In this document: positions 1-9,567 of the stretch, in pieces
How the letters are laid out: each line of letters starts with the position of its first letter
Numbering within the stretch: the stretch's first letter is position 1
NCBI RefSeq assembly: GCF_024436375.1
Contig: NZ_JAFMZM010000001.1
Coordinates: 310,001-374,000 of the forward strand
Reading direction: 5' to 3'
DNA from: Nocardioides astragali
GTDB lineage: Bacteria > Actinomycetota > Actinomycetes > Propionibacteriales > Nocardioidaceae
Length of the DNA: 64,000 nt
Made by a program: the position numbers and the translations under genes
Notes under the pieces: model-generated
Database searches by the model: none
Told to the model about the DNA's origin: nothing
Seen by the model: the letters and a program-made list of their open reading frames with translations, nothing else

Positions 1-1
1 C

Positions 2-148
2 AGCACGTGGCGCGCCTACGGCGGCACGGGCTACCCGCACCAGGCCTCCCGCGAGACCCAGATCGCCGTCGCCACCCGGCTGCGCGACGCCACCGGTGGC
101 TACGGCTCCTGGCCGGGCTGCGCCGCCAAGCTGGGCCTGCCGACCTGA
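2..148 (+). CDS. Resuscitation-promoting factor, C-terminal end (partial)
   Basis: The frame is already open at the window edge and ends at TGA 146-148, leaving the last 48 residues. They include ASRETQIAVATRLRD and a final GGYGSWPGCAAKLGL block, which resembles the end of the lysozyme-like Rpf catalytic domain, where the family has a conserved ASR-x-x-Q-I-x-VA segment. Rpf proteins are secreted peptidoglycan-cleaving enzymes that wake dormant actinobacteria. Position supports this: rpfB directly precedes rsmA(ksgA)-ispE in many actinobacteria, exactly the order here. The N-terminal part, which would show DUF348/G5 domains if this is RpfB, lies outside the window, so the subclass is not settled. 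Confidence 0.8.
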   Translation, partial: STWRAYGGTGYPHQASRETQIAVATRLRDATGGYGSWPGCAAKLGLPT

Positions 149-194
149 CGCACAGCCGTCACGAGGCCACGAAGTGCCCTACTAGGCTCATCAC

Positions 195-1121
195 ATGACC
201 ACGTCCCCGGCCGGCCCGAGGCTCCTCGGGCCGGCCGAGGTGCGTGCGCTGGCGGCCGAGCTCGACCTGAGACCGACCAAGCAGCGTGGGCAGAACTTCG
301 TCATCGACGCCAACACCGTGCGCCGGATCGTGCGCGAGTCGGGCGTCACCGCCGACGACGTCGTGGTCGAGGTCGGACCGGGCCTCGGCTCGCTGACGCT
401 GGCCCTCCTCGAGGTCGCCGGACGCGTCATCGCGATCGAGGTCGACCCCCTCCTCGCCGAGCGGCTGCCCGCCACCATCGCGGCGTACGCACCGGGACAG
501 GTCGACCGCTTCGACGTGGTGCTGGCCGACGCCATGCGCGTCGAGTCGGTGCCGGGCCCTGCCCCGACCGCCCTGGTGGCCAACCTCCCCTACAACGTCT
601 CCGTGCCGGTGCTCATCCACCTGCTGACCCTGCTGCCCTCGCTCGAGCGCGGGCTGGTCATGGTGCAGGCCGAGGTCGCCGACCGACTCGCGGCCGGGCC
701 GGGGTCGAAGACCTACGGCGTGCCCAGCGTGAAGGCCGCGTGGTTCGCCGACGTACGCCGAGCCGGCTCGATCGGCCGCAACGTCTTCTGGCCGGCGCCC
801 AACGTCGACTCCGGCCTCGTCGCCTGGACCCGACGCGAGCCGCCGCAGACCACGGCCAGTCGCCAGGAGGTCTTCGCCGTCGTTGATGCCGCCTTCGCCC
901 AGCGGCGCAAGCAGGTCCGCGCCGCGCTGCGCGGTCTGGCCGGATCGGCCGACATCGCCACCGCCGCCTTGGAGCACGCTGGGGTCGACCCCACTGCCCG
1001 CGGCGAGGTGCTGACCGTCGAGGACTTCGCCCGGATCGCCGAGGGTCTCGCCGCACAGGACGTCCCGCCGTCGGTCGAGGAGGTCGTGCAGCGACCGTCA
1101 CGAGACCCGGACCCCGCATGA
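195..1121 (+). CDS. rsmA: 16S rRNA (adenine1518-N6/adenine1519-N6) dimethyltransferase RsmA (KsgA)
   Basis: This enzyme dimethylates two adjacent adenines in the 3' terminal helix of 16S rRNA using S-adenosylmethionine, a late quality-control step of 30S assembly. The 308-residue protein has the family's [10 protein letters not shown] segment at residues 31-40, the SAM-binding VEVGPGLGS loop at 58-66, and the catalytic NLPY motif at 130-133. Length is normal for the family, with a slightly extended C-terminus. The start ATG follows the rpf stop by 46 bases. Its end overlaps the ispE start by four bases (ATGA), so the two are probably translationally coupled. The rpf-rsmA-ispE order is the usual actinobacterial arrangement. 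Confidence 0.97.
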   Translation: MTTSPAGPRLLGPAEVRALAAELDLRPTKQRGQNFVIDANTVRRIVRESGVTADDVVVEVGPGLGSLTLALLEVAGRVIAIEVDPLLAERLPATIAAYAPGQVDRFDVVLADAMRVESVPGPAPTALVANLPYNVSVPVLIHLLTLLPSLERGLVMVQAEVADRLAAGPGSKTYGVPSVKAAWFADVRRAGSIGRNVFWPAPNVDSGLVAWTRREPPQTTASRQEVFAVVDAAFAQRRKQVRAALRGLAGSADIATAALEHAGVDPTARGEVLTVEDFARIAEGLAAQDVPPSVEEVVQRPSRDPDPA

Positions 1122-2005
1122 GCATCACGGTCCGGGCGGCCGCGAAGATCAACCTCCACCTCGGGGTCGGCCGCGTCCGCGAGGACGGCTTCCACCCGCT
1201 CGACACCGTCTACCAGGCCGTCTCGCTCTACGACGACGTCACGGTGTCGCAGGGCACCGAGGAGTCCGTCTCGGTGTCGGGCTCGTCCTCGATCGACGTC
1301 CGCGACGTGCCCACCGACACCTCCAACATCGCGATGCGCGCGCTGGCCGAGGTGCCCTGCTCCTCGCGGCACGTCGTCCGCATCGACAAGGCCATCCCGG
1401 TCGCGGGCGGCATGGCGGGCGGGTCCGCCGATGCGGCGGCGGCACTGCTGGCGCACGACCGGCTGCACGGCCTCGCCCAGCCCGACGCCGTGCTCCTCGA
1501 GCAGGCGGCCCGGCTCGGGAGCGACGTACCGTTCTCCCTCGTCGGCGGTACGGCGCGGGGCCGGGGCCGTGGCGAGGTCGTGGAGCCGATCGCGGACGAG
1601 GGTGCCTGGTGGTGGGTCGTCGTGCCCTCCGGCGTCGGCCTGTCGACCCCGGACGTCTACCGCCACTTCGACCGTCTTTTCCCCGATGCGCCGCCGCAGC
1701 CCGACGAGCCCACTGAGCTGCTCGCCGCACTGGCGAGCCGTGAACCGCTCCGGCTCGCCCGCGCGCTGCACAACGACCTCCAGGAGCCAGCGGTCGACCT
1801 GCGTCCCGAGCTCGGCGTCCTCATCGCCCTGGGCGAGGTCGAGGGCGCGCTGCGCGGGCTGGTCAGCGGCTCCGGCCCGACCGTTGTCTTCCTCTGCGAG
1901 TCGGCGGACGGCGCCCGGGCGACCGCGGCCGGCCTCGCGGGAGCAGGACACGACGTCGTCCTCACCGCCACCGGCCCTGTCGCCGGCGCACACGTGGTGT
2001 CCTGA
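1118..2005 (+). CDS. ispE: 4-diphosphocytidyl-2-C-methyl-D-erythritol kinase IspE
   Basis: IspE phosphorylates CDP-methylerythritol with ATP in the non-mevalonate (MEP) route to isoprenoid precursors, in the cytosol. The 295-residue protein is a GHMP-superfamily kinase. It begins with the typical [17 protein letters not shown] block (residues 10-26), has the glycine-rich ATP loop [14 protein letters not shown] at about 94-107, and ends with the third GHMP motif [11 protein letters not shown]. The start ATG overlaps the rsmA stop, so it needs no leader of its own. The strict family signature and neighbourhood leave little doubt. Confidence 0.96.
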   Translation: MSITVRAAAKINLHLGVGRVREDGFHPLDTVYQAVSLYDDVTVSQGTEESVSVSGSSSIDVRDVPTDTSNIAMRALAEVPCSSRHVVRIDKAIPVAGGMAGGSADAAAALLAHDRLHGLAQPDAVLLEQAARLGSDVPFSLVGGTARGRGRGEVVEPIADEGAWWWVVVPSGVGLSTPDVYRHFDRLFPDAPPQPDEPTELLAALASREPLRLARALHNDLQEPAVDLRPELGVLIALGEVEGALRGLVSGSGPTVVFLCESADGARATAAGLAGAGHDVVLTATGPVAGAHVVS

Positions 2006-2125
2006 CCGGCTTGCCGACCCGCAGGTGTGCGGGCCGCGGATCGGGGAAAGATGGCGATAGTCGGGGAAGCATGCCGATAGGTTGTGCGCGACATTCGCGT
2101 CATCGGGGGACTGGGGGAGGCAGGC

Positions 2126-2620
2126 GTGACTGTGTTGTTGGTCGTCGGCGCGGCCGGCGTCGTGCTGCTCCTCGTCGCCCTGCTCGTCGGTGATGTCCTC
2201 GACGGCGCGCTCGAAGGCCTGAGCGCAGGCTTCTTCTCGACCGAGGCGCTCGCCGGCTTCCTCGGCGCCCTCGGCTTCGGCGGTGCCATCGCGCTGGAGG
2301 TGACCGGCTCCACGTCGATGGCCGTGGTCATCGGTCTCGCACTGGGCGTGCTGCTGGGTGCGGCAGCGGCCAAGGCCTCCCGCTTCCTCGGCAGCGGCGA
2401 GTCCGACACGGTCCGCACCTCCGACATGGTCGAGAAGATCGGAATCGTGGTCAGCGCCATCCCCGAGGAAGGCTTCGGCGTCGTGTCCATCAGCGTGGGT
2501 GGCCACATCACCCGGCTCAACGCCCGCTCGAGCGTCGCCGTGCCTGCGGGCACCCAGGTGAGCGTCACCTCGACCATCTCGCCCACGGCCGTCCAGGTCG
2601 AGCCGCTCTTCCTGCCCTGA
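2126..2620 (+). CDS. NfeD-like membrane protein (flotillin partner)
   Basis: The protein has two hydrophobic stretches near the N-terminus (VLLVVGAAGVVLLLVALLV and a Gly/Ala-rich second segment) followed by a soluble beta-rich C-terminal domain of about 65 residues. This layout matches short NfeD-family proteins, whose OB-fold domain lies in the cytoplasm. The gene is 43 bases upstream of a flotillin gene; NfeD-flotillin pairs are a well-known conserved arrangement linked to membrane microdomains. I chose GTG 2126 because GGGGGAGG at 2113-2120 is an excellent ribosome site five bases before it; an in-frame GTG at 2084 would add 14 residues without such a site. Family assignment rests on layout and context more than on sequence motifs. 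Confidence 0.7.
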   Translation: MTVLLVVGAAGVVLLLVALLVGDVLDGALEGLSAGFFSTEALAGFLGALGFGGAIALEVTGSTSMAVVIGLALGVLLGAAAAKASRFLGSGESDTVRTSDMVEKIGIVVSAIPEEGFGVVSISVGGHITRLNARSSVAVPAGTQVSVTSTISPTAVQVEPLFLP

Positions 2621-2663
2621 ACCCCTCCGCCCACGCCCTACCTGCCTCCAAGGAGCACTGCAC

Positions 2664-4211
2664 ATGTTCGATCTCTCCCCGGTCGTCACCTCCGTGATCG
2701 GCCTCCTCGTCCTCCTGGTGCTGCTCGTGCTCCTGGTGACCACGCGCTACAAGGTTGCTGGCCCCAACGAGTCGTTCATCATCACCGGGCGCAAGGGCAA
2801 GGGCGAGGTGCGCAACCCGGAGACCGGCGAGATCTCCACCGACCTCTCCGGCCAGAAGGTCGTCATGGGCGGCGGCGTGTTCGTCATCCCGTTCGTGCAG
2901 CGGCTGGCCACGCTCGACCTGTCATCGCGCCGGATCTCCGTCCAGATCCGCGGCGCGGTCTCCGGGCAGGGCATCAAGCTCAACCTCGACGGGGTGGCGC
3001 TCGTCAAGGTCGGTGGCAACGAGGACTCGATCCGGGCCGCCGGCCAGCGCTTCCTCAGCCAGCAGGCCGACATCGAGACCTTCACCCAGGAGGTCCTTGC
3101 CGGTGCACTGCGCTCGATCGTCGGCTCGATGTCGGTGGAGCAGATCATCCGCGACCGCGCTGCCTTCGCGCAGCGGGTGGCGGAGGAGTCCGAGTCCTCG
3201 CTGACGGGCCAGGGCCTGGTGCTCGACACCTTCCAGATCCAGGACATCACCGACGACGGCTCCTACCTCGCCGACCTCGGTCGCCCCGAGGCCGCCAAGC
3301 TCAACCAGCTCGCGTCCATCGCCGAGGCCAACGCCCGTCAGGCGGCCGAGCAGGCCCGGATCGCCGCCGAGCAGGAGATCGCGATCACCCAGCGGGCGCT
3401 GGCCCTCAAGAACGCGGAGATCAAGGCGGAGACCGACGCCGCCAACGCCCAGGCGGCGGCCGCCGGCCCGCTGGCGCAGGCCGACCGCGACCAGGCCATC
3501 CTGCTCGAGCAGGAGAAGGTCGCGGTGCACCAGGCAGCCCTCAAGGAGCGCCAGCTCGACACCGAGGTCCGCAAGCCGGCCGACGCCGAGCGCTACCGCG
3601 TCGAGACCGAGGCCCAGGGACGCCGCAGCTCCGCGATCCTCGAGGCCGAGGCGCGCAAGGCAGCGTCGATCGCCGACGCCGAGGCGGAGGCCGAGAAGGC
3701 GCGCCTGACTGGTGAGGGTGAGAAGTCCCGCCGTTCCGCGCTGGCCGAGGCGGAGGCGATCGAGGGTGCCAAGCGCGGCGAGGCCGAGAAGGCCCGCCGT
3801 GTCGCCGAGGCCGACGCCCTGCGCGCCGAGGGCGAGGCGCAGGCAGCGGCGATCCTGGCGGCCGGCCAGGCCGAGGCCGAGGCCATGGACAAGAAGGCCG
3901 CCGCCTTCGCCGGCTACAACGAGGCCGCCGTGCTCCAGATGCTGATCGAGGTCATGCCCAAGGTCGCCGCCGAGCTCGCCCGCCCGATGGGCGACATCGA
4001 CAAGCTGACCGTCATCTCCTCCGACGGGGCCGGCGAGCTGCCCAAGCAGGTCACCAAGAACTTCGTCCAGACCATGGAGCTGCTGAAGACCACCACCGGC
4101 CTCGACGTCGAGACGCTGATCCAGAAGTACGCCGGGACGACGGCCGCGAGCCTGCCCACGAAAGCGCCGGTCGCGACGCCGCGCGACGGAGTGACCCCAG
4201 CGGCCGACTGA
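2664..4211 (+). CDS. Flotillin-family SPFH/band 7 protein
   Basis: Flotillins scaffold ordered membrane microdomains and affect membrane fluidity and protein oligomerisation. The 515-residue protein has one N-terminal membrane segment (VIGLLVLLVLLVLLV), then an SPFH domain at roughly residues 30-200 containing VFVIPFVQRLATLDLSSR. A long Ala/Glu-rich coiled coil with repeated AEA/EAE units follows, then a C-terminal part including MPKVAAELARPMGDIDKLTVI that is typical of flotillin oligomerisation regions. An AAGGAGC ribosome site precedes the ATG. It lies directly downstream of the NfeD-like gene and is probably cotranscribed with it. Length and architecture are normal for the YuaG/FloT type. 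Confidence 0.93.
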   Translation: MFDLSPVVTSVIGLLVLLVLLVLLVTTRYKVAGPNESFIITGRKGKGEVRNPETGEISTDLSGQKVVMGGGVFVIPFVQRLATLDLSSRRISVQIRGAVSGQGIKLNLDGVALVKVGGNEDSIRAAGQRFLSQQADIETFTQEVLAGALRSIVGSMSVEQIIRDRAAFAQRVAEESESSLTGQGLVLDTFQIQDITDDGSYLADLGRPEAAKLNQLASIAEANARQAAEQARIAAEQEIAITQRALALKNAEIKAETDAANAQAAAAGPLAQADRDQAILLEQEKVAVHQAALKERQLDTEVRKPADAERYRVETEAQGRRSSAILEAEARKAASIADAEAEAEKARLTGEGEKSRRSALAEAEAIEGAKRGEAEKARRVAEADALRAEGEAQAAAILAAGQAEAEAMDKKAAAFAGYNEAAVLQMLIEVMPKVAAELARPMGDIDKLTVISSDGAGELPKQVTKNFVQTMELLKTTTGLDVETLIQKYAGTTAASLPTKAPVATPRDGVTPAAD

Positions 4212-4265
4212 CGCCTCCCGGTGCGCCCCTCGTGGCACCTCACGCGGGTGCACCTCTCCTGGGTG

Positions 4266-4281
4266 CGCCCCGAGTGGGGCG
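4266..4281. terminator. Short hairpin after the flotillin gene
   Basis: CGCCCC and GGGGCG pair around a GAGT loop in the 92-base gap before the ABC-F gene. A GGTGCGCCCC direct repeat (about 4220 and 4262) overlaps it. There is no T-run, so termination is only a guess. Confidence 0.3.
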
Positions 4282-4303
4282 TACCTGAGAGGATCGCCAC
4301 GAC

Positions 4304-6151
<1,848 letters not shown>

Positions 6152-6154
<3 letters not shown>

Positions 6155-6234
6155 ACGCGCGGACAATGCTCCGCGCCACCCATCGGCGCAGGCGTAGCCC
6201 TCACGGCCTCCGGGGACCAATGTCCGCGTGTCTA
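6152..6234. repeat. Inverted repeat joining two convergent stop codons
   Basis: TAGACGCGCGGACA (6152-6165) and TGTCCGCGTGTCTA (6221-6234) are complementary at 13 of 14 positions around a 55-base loop. The left arm begins with the ABC-F TAG stop, and the right arm ends with the complement of the marR TAG stop. It may fold as a long-loop stem in both transcripts and act as a shared terminator. Confidence 0.5.
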
Positions 6235-6750
6235 CGGCGTGGGGGAGCCGAACGGCGCGAGGAGCGATCGCAGCAGCGCGGCCAGCTTGGTGCGGTCGCG
6301 GTCGGGAAGGTCGGCGAGCAGGTCGGCCTCGGCCGCCAGCAGCGCCTCGAAGGCGCCGTCGACGGCGGCCTTGCCCTCGAGCGTCAGCCGGACGAGCACG
6401 CCCCGTCGGTCGCGGGGGTCAGGCAGGCGCTCGACCAGCCCGCGCGCCGTGAGTCGGTCGACCCGGTTGGTCATGGTGCCGCTGGTGACGAGGGTCTCGC
6501 GCAGCAGGCGGCCGGGGGAGAGCTCGTACGGCGCGCCCGCGCGGCGCAGCGCAGCCAGCACGTCGAACTCCCAGGACTCGATGCCGTGGGCTGTGAAGGC
6601 GTCGCGGCGGGCGAGGTCGAGGTGGCGGGCAAGGCGGCTGATGCGGGAGAACACCTCGACGGGAGCGAGGTCGAGGTCGCCGCGTTCGCGCCCCCAGGCC
6701 TCGACCAGGTCGTCCACCTCGTCCCGCATGCCGCCATCCTGCCAGATCAA
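6232..6750 (-). CDS. MarR-family transcriptional regulator
   Basis: This 172-residue protein has the MarR winged-helix layout: an N-terminal helix bundle, a DNA-binding region around PGRLLRETLVTSGTMTNRVDRLTARGLVER (recognition helix with TSGTMTNRVDRL), and the wing with the DPRDRRGVLVRLT signature that is nearly invariant in the family. MarR proteins are dimeric repressors released by small ligands or oxidants. It is divergent from the methyltransferase gene at 6949. Two near-palindromic sites of MarR type lie between them, the first only seven bases before its own start codon, so autorepression is likely. The ligand cannot be read from sequence. Confidence 0.93.
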   Translation of the reverse strand: MIWQDGGMRDEVDDLVEAWGRERGDLDLAPVEVFSRISRLARHLDLARRDAFTAHGIESWEFDVLAALRRAGAPYELSPGRLLRETLVTSGTMTNRVDRLTARGLVERLPDPRDRRGVLVRLTLEGKAAVDGAFEALLAAEADLLADLPDRDRTKLAALLRSLLAPFGSPTP

Positions 6751-6756
6751 TCGAGA

Positions 6757-6811
6757 ATCTTGACATCGAGATGGTTTGCGGCGACTCTGGGAAGTATCTC
6801 GACATCAAGAC
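6757..6811. promoter_or_regulatory. Twin MarR-type operators in the marR-tam divergent region
   Basis: ATCTTGACATCGAGAT (6757-6772) and ATCTCGACATCAAGAC (6796-6811) are each near-palindromes of the form TCTYGA-N2-TCRAGA, with centres 39 bp apart. The spacing is close to four helical turns. The format and the place (just upstream of a marR start) are as expected for a MarR dimer pair; assignment to this regulator is inference. Confidence 0.6.
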
Positions 6812-6843
6812 ATATCACCCTTCCTCCACGTCGCTCGCTCCGA

Positions 6844-6901
6844 TAGTCCGCTGCATTCGTCCGGTCTCCGGGTAGCCACGACCGGCCTTTGCAGCGGACT
6901 A
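6844..6901. repeat. 58-bp nested inverted repeat upstream of tam
   Basis: TAGTCCGCTGC (6844-6854) pairs perfectly with GCAGCGGACTA (6891-6901), and within the loop CCGGT (6861-6865) pairs with ACCGG (6881-6885). It ends 47 bases before the methyltransferase start and could be a leader stem-loop or cruciform. No function is known to me. Confidence 0.55.
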
Positions 6902-6948
6902 CCGTCCGGGCACAGTGGATGGAGGAGCGAACGCGACGAGGAGAACAC

Positions 6949-7749
6949 ATGAGCCAGATGAGCCACAGCTGGGACCCTGACCGCTACCTGACGTACGCCG
7001 ACCAGCGCGGGCGGCCGTTCGCCGACCTGCTGGCGCGCGTGCCGGCCGAGAAGCCGAGGACCGTCGTCGACCTGGGCTGCGGCCCGGGCAACCTCACCGC
7101 GCTCCTGGCCGACCGGTGGCCCGACGCGGCCGTGACCGGAATCGACAGCAGCCCGGAGATGATCGCCGCCGCGCGTGAGATCGCGGGCGTTCGGTGGGAG
7201 GTCGCCGACCTGCGCGACTGGGTGCGCCCCGACCCGCTCGCGCTGCGAGCGCCCGTCGACGTACTGGTCTCCAACGCCACCCTGCAGTGGCTGCCCGACC
7301 ACATCGAGCTGCTGCCGCGCCTCGTGGACCGGGTCGCCCCGGGCGGTTGGTTCGCCTTCCAGGTCCCGGGCAACTTCGACGAGCCCAGCCACACCATCCG
7401 CACCGACATCGCCGAGCGCACGCCGTACGCCGAGCACGTCCGCGACGTCGCGGTGCCCTCGAGCCACGAGCCCGTCGACTACCTCCGGGTGCTGCTCGGC
7501 CTGGGGTGCGAGGCCGACGTGTGGGAGACGACGTACCTCCACGTGCTCACGGGCCCGGACCCCGTCTTCGACTGGGTGTCGGGCACCGGCGCCCGGCCCA
7601 CGATCCAGGCGCTCCCCGAGGAGCTGCGGGGCGAGTTCGAGGACGAGTTCAGGAGGCTGCTGCGCGAGGCCTATCCCGCGGATCCGTCCGGCCGGGTCGT
7701 CCTGCCGTTCCGCCGGATCTTCGCGGTGGCCCGCACGGCCGCGTCGTGA
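6949..7749 (+). CDS. tam: Trans-aconitate 2-methyltransferase-like SAM methyltransferase
   Basis: Tam methylates trans-aconitate, a spontaneous inhibitory by-product of cis-aconitate, at one carboxylate using SAM. The 266-residue protein begins with the family pattern WDPDRYLTYADQRGRPFADL, followed by SAM motif I VVDLGCGPGNLT, GIDSSPEMIAAA, and SNATLQWLPDH, all characteristic of Tam. The C-terminal part (FDWVSGTGARP, LPFRRIFAVAR) also fits. I chose ATG 6949 over an upstream in-frame ATG at 6889 because GAGGAGA sits seven or so bases before it and the family starts near this point. The downstream glyoxalase-fold gene overlaps by four bases. MarR-type operators upstream suggest regulated expression. 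Confidence 0.9.
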   Translation: MSQMSHSWDPDRYLTYADQRGRPFADLLARVPAEKPRTVVDLGCGPGNLTALLADRWPDAAVTGIDSSPEMIAAAREIAGVRWEVADLRDWVRPDPLALRAPVDVLVSNATLQWLPDHIELLPRLVDRVAPGGWFAFQVPGNFDEPSHTIRTDIAERTPYAEHVRDVAVPSSHEPVDYLRVLLGLGCEADVWETTYLHVLTGPDPVFDWVSGTGARPTIQALPEELRGEFEDEFRRLLREAYPADPSGRVVLPFRRIFAVARTAAS

Positions 7750-8126
7750 GGCTGCACCACGTGCAGGTCGCCTGCCCGCCGGGCGGCGAGGACGCGGCGC
7801 GCCGCTTCTATGCCGACGGCCTCGGCATGACCGAGGTCGACAAGCCGGCGGACCTCCAGGCCCGCGGCGGCTGCTGGTTCCGGGGGTACGACGACTCGGG
7901 CGCCGTGACCGCCGAGCTGCACGTCGGCGTCGAGGAGCCGTTCGCGCCGGCGCGCAAGGCGCACCCGGCGTTCGTCGTGGACGACCTCGAGGAGGTCGCG
8001 GACCGGCTGCGTGCGCTGGGCGTCGAGGTCGACGACAGCCAGCGGGAGTCGTTCCCCGGCCACGTGCGGTTCCACACGTTCGACCAGCACGGCAACCGCG
8101 TCGAGGTCCTGGCTGCGGCCCGCTGA
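7746..8126 (+). CDS. VOC (glyoxalase/bleomycin-resistance fold) family protein
   Basis: This 126-residue protein starts at GTG 7746, overlapping the tam stop (GTGA), so translation is probably coupled. It shows the vicinal-oxygen-chelate pattern: an N-terminal HHVQVACPPGGEDAARRFYADGLGM unit and a C-terminal unit with HPAFVVDDLEEVADRLRALG and FDQHGNRVEVL. Metal ligands of the fold are plausible at the early His, a mid-protein residue, His in HPAF, and Glu in VEVL. VOC proteins range from lyases and dioxygenases to drug-binding resistance proteins, so substrate cannot be assigned. Pairing with tam suggests a role in small-molecule detoxification, which is only inference. Confidence 0.85.
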   Translation: MRLHHVQVACPPGGEDAARRFYADGLGMTEVDKPADLQARGGCWFRGYDDSGAVTAELHVGVEEPFAPARKAHPAFVVDDLEEVADRLRALGVEVDDSQRESFPGHVRFHTFDQHGNRVEVLAAAR

Positions 8127-8127
8127 C

Positions 8128-8214
8128 GGTTTCCCCGCGTACGCGGGTAATCCGGCGGCGCGAGGGGTTTGCAAACCCCCGGTGGTGACAGTTTCCCCGC
8201 GTACGCGGGGAAAC
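8128..8214. repeat. Dispersed composite palindromic element (A-B-A form)
   Basis: Three palindromes in a row: an imperfect copy A (8128-8153), a perfect 16-bp palindrome B, GGGGTTTGCAAACCCC (8164-8179), and a perfect 24-bp copy of A (8191-8214; arms GTTTCCCCGCGT and ACGCGGGGAAAC). The element begins one base after the glyoxalase-fold stop codon. The A-B part, with the same GCGCGA-type spacer, recurs at 31466-31517. It resembles REP/MITE-like elements; no transposase is nearby. Confidence 0.8.
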
Positions 8215-8245
8215 CAACAAAGTTACCGGCTGGTAGTATCACGCC

Positions 8246-8707
8246 ATGCCTGCCGTCCTCGACCTCTGGAAGAAGACCTCCGCGCTGCCCCTGGGCGACC
8301 GGATCTTCTCGTTCGCCTTCAGCCAGAAGGCCCCCTACTTCGCCACCATCCGCCCGCGCTTCACCGTGGTCGAGCCCAACCGGGCCGAGCTGGTCATCCG
8401 CAAGCGCCGCGGCGTGCACAACCACATCAAGACGGTGCACGCGATCGCGCTGTGCAACGGGCTCGAGGCGGCGATGGGCGCGCTGGCCGAGTCGACCATC
8501 CCGCGGGACAAGCGCTGGATCCCCAAGGGGATGGAGGTCGCCTACACCGCCAAGGCCGACTCCGACATCACCTGCATCGCCGAGACCGACCCGGAGCAGT
8601 GGACGTCCGGCGACCCCGACCTGCCCGTGCGCGTACGCGGTGTGCGCGCCGACGGCACCGTCGTGGTCGAGGGAGTCATCCGGCTCTGGGTGACGCCCAA
8701 GAGCTAG
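8246..8707 (+). CDS. DUF4442 hotdog-fold protein (thioesterase-like)
   Basis: The 153-residue protein has a hotdog-fold pattern with the RRGVHNHIKTVHAIALCNGLEAAMG segment, in which a helix follows a conserved N-H dipeptide, as in DUF4442/PaaI-like acyl-CoA thioesterases. Its C-terminal strands end in VVVEGVIRLWVTPKS. The natural substrate is unknown for this family. The gene is isolated between the palindromic element and the convergent gluD; its TAG stop and the gluD stop share the same CTAG tetranucleotide (8704-8707). No operon partner is seen. Confidence 0.8.
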   Translation: MPAVLDLWKKTSALPLGDRIFSFAFSQKAPYFATIRPRFTVVEPNRAELVIRKRRGVHNHIKTVHAIALCNGLEAAMGALAESTIPRDKRWIPKGMEVAYTAKADSDITCIAETDPEQWTSGDPDLPVRVRGVRADGTVVVEGVIRLWVTPKS

Positions 8708-9567
8708 GCGATCGGCGCGTTCCGCTCCGACCGCACCTCACCGACCATCGGGACGAACAGCTCCTTCTTCTCGCCGACGAGGCGCTTCTGCACCATCGTG
8801 GCGATGAGAGTGAGGACGAGGTTCACCGCGACGTACAGCGCCGTGATCACGATGGCGGTGGGCACCTGGTTCCTGAACTCGAGGTAGATCGGCTTGCCGA
8901 CCGCGGTGAGGCCGGGCGCGAGGATGTAGTAGCCGAGGCTGGTGTCCTTGAGCGCGACGACCATCTGGCTGATGATCGCAGGGAGCATGATCTTGACCGC
9001 CTGCGGGAGCAGCACAGAGGCCATCACCTGCGACTTGCGCATGCCGATCGCGTAGGCCGCCTCGGACTGCCCGATCGGCACGGCGTTGATGCCGGCGCGG
9101 AAGACCTCGGCGAGCACGGACCCGTTGTAGAGCGTCAGTGAGATGACCACGCACCAGAACGAGCTGAGCGGGCCACTGCCGATGGAGAGCAGGAAGAAGG
9201 CGAACACCATCAGGAGCAGGACCGGGACCGCGCGGAAGAACTCCACGACCAGCCAGGCCGGCCAGCGGACCACGGCGTGGTCGGAGAGCTTGGCGACGCC
9301 GAACACGAGCCCGAACACGACGGCGAAGATAATCGAGAAGAACGCCATCTTGAGCGTCTCGAGCAACCCGTCGATGAGGATGTACTCGATGTAGGCGGGT
9401 GAGACGAACGGCTCCCAGAGCTCGTACTCCAGCTGGCCGCGGTCGTAGAGCGTCCAGACAGCGAAGGCGACCAGGCCGGACAGGGCCAGCAGGCTGATGA
9501 CGGAGTAGACGCGGTGCCGGGCGACCGTCTTGGGGCCGGGGGCGTCGAAGAGGATGGATGCGCTCAT
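8704..9567 (-). CDS. gluD: Glutamate-type amino acid ABC transporter permease GluD
   Basis: One of two membrane subunits of a polar amino acid importer. The 287-residue protein starts MSASILFDAPGPK, a start shared with corynebacterial GluD as I recall it. It has several hydrophobic segments and the permease EAA-like loop in AEVFRAGINAVPIGQSEAAYAIGM followed by LLPQAVKIMLPAIISQ, which docks onto the ATPase. The start was chosen at ATG 9567, overlapping the gluC stop by four bases. It is the last gene of the gluABCD operon. The C-terminal tail after the last membrane segment is short and charged. Confidence 0.92.
   Translation of the reverse strand: MSASILFDAPGPKTVARHRVYSVISLLALSGLVAFAVWTLYDRGQLEYELWEPFVSPAYIEYILIDGLLETLKMAFFSIIFAVVFGLVFGVAKLSDHAVVRWPAWLVVEFFRAVPVLLLMVFAFFLLSIGSGPLSSFWCVVISLTLYNGSVLAEVFRAGINAVPIGQSEAAYAIGMRKSQVMASVLLPQAVKIMLPAIISQMVVALKDTSLGYYILAPGLTAVGKPIYLEFRNQVPTAIVITALYVAVNLVLTLIATMVQKRLVGEKKELFVPMVGEVRSERNAPIA

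Noticed and set aside
713-2743. Long minus-strand frames opposite rsmA, ispE and the flotillin genes
   Set aside because: Shadow frames of well-supported genes; no ribosome sites, domains or native codon bias.
8128-8214. CRISPR array of type I-E-like repeats (GTTTCCCCGCG...GCGGGGAAAC)
   Set aside because: Only two copies of the palindrome occur, 61 bp apart, one imperfect, and the region between them holds a second palindrome that recurs at 31466 with the same spacing. Real spacers would not be conserved between loci, and no cas gene is present.
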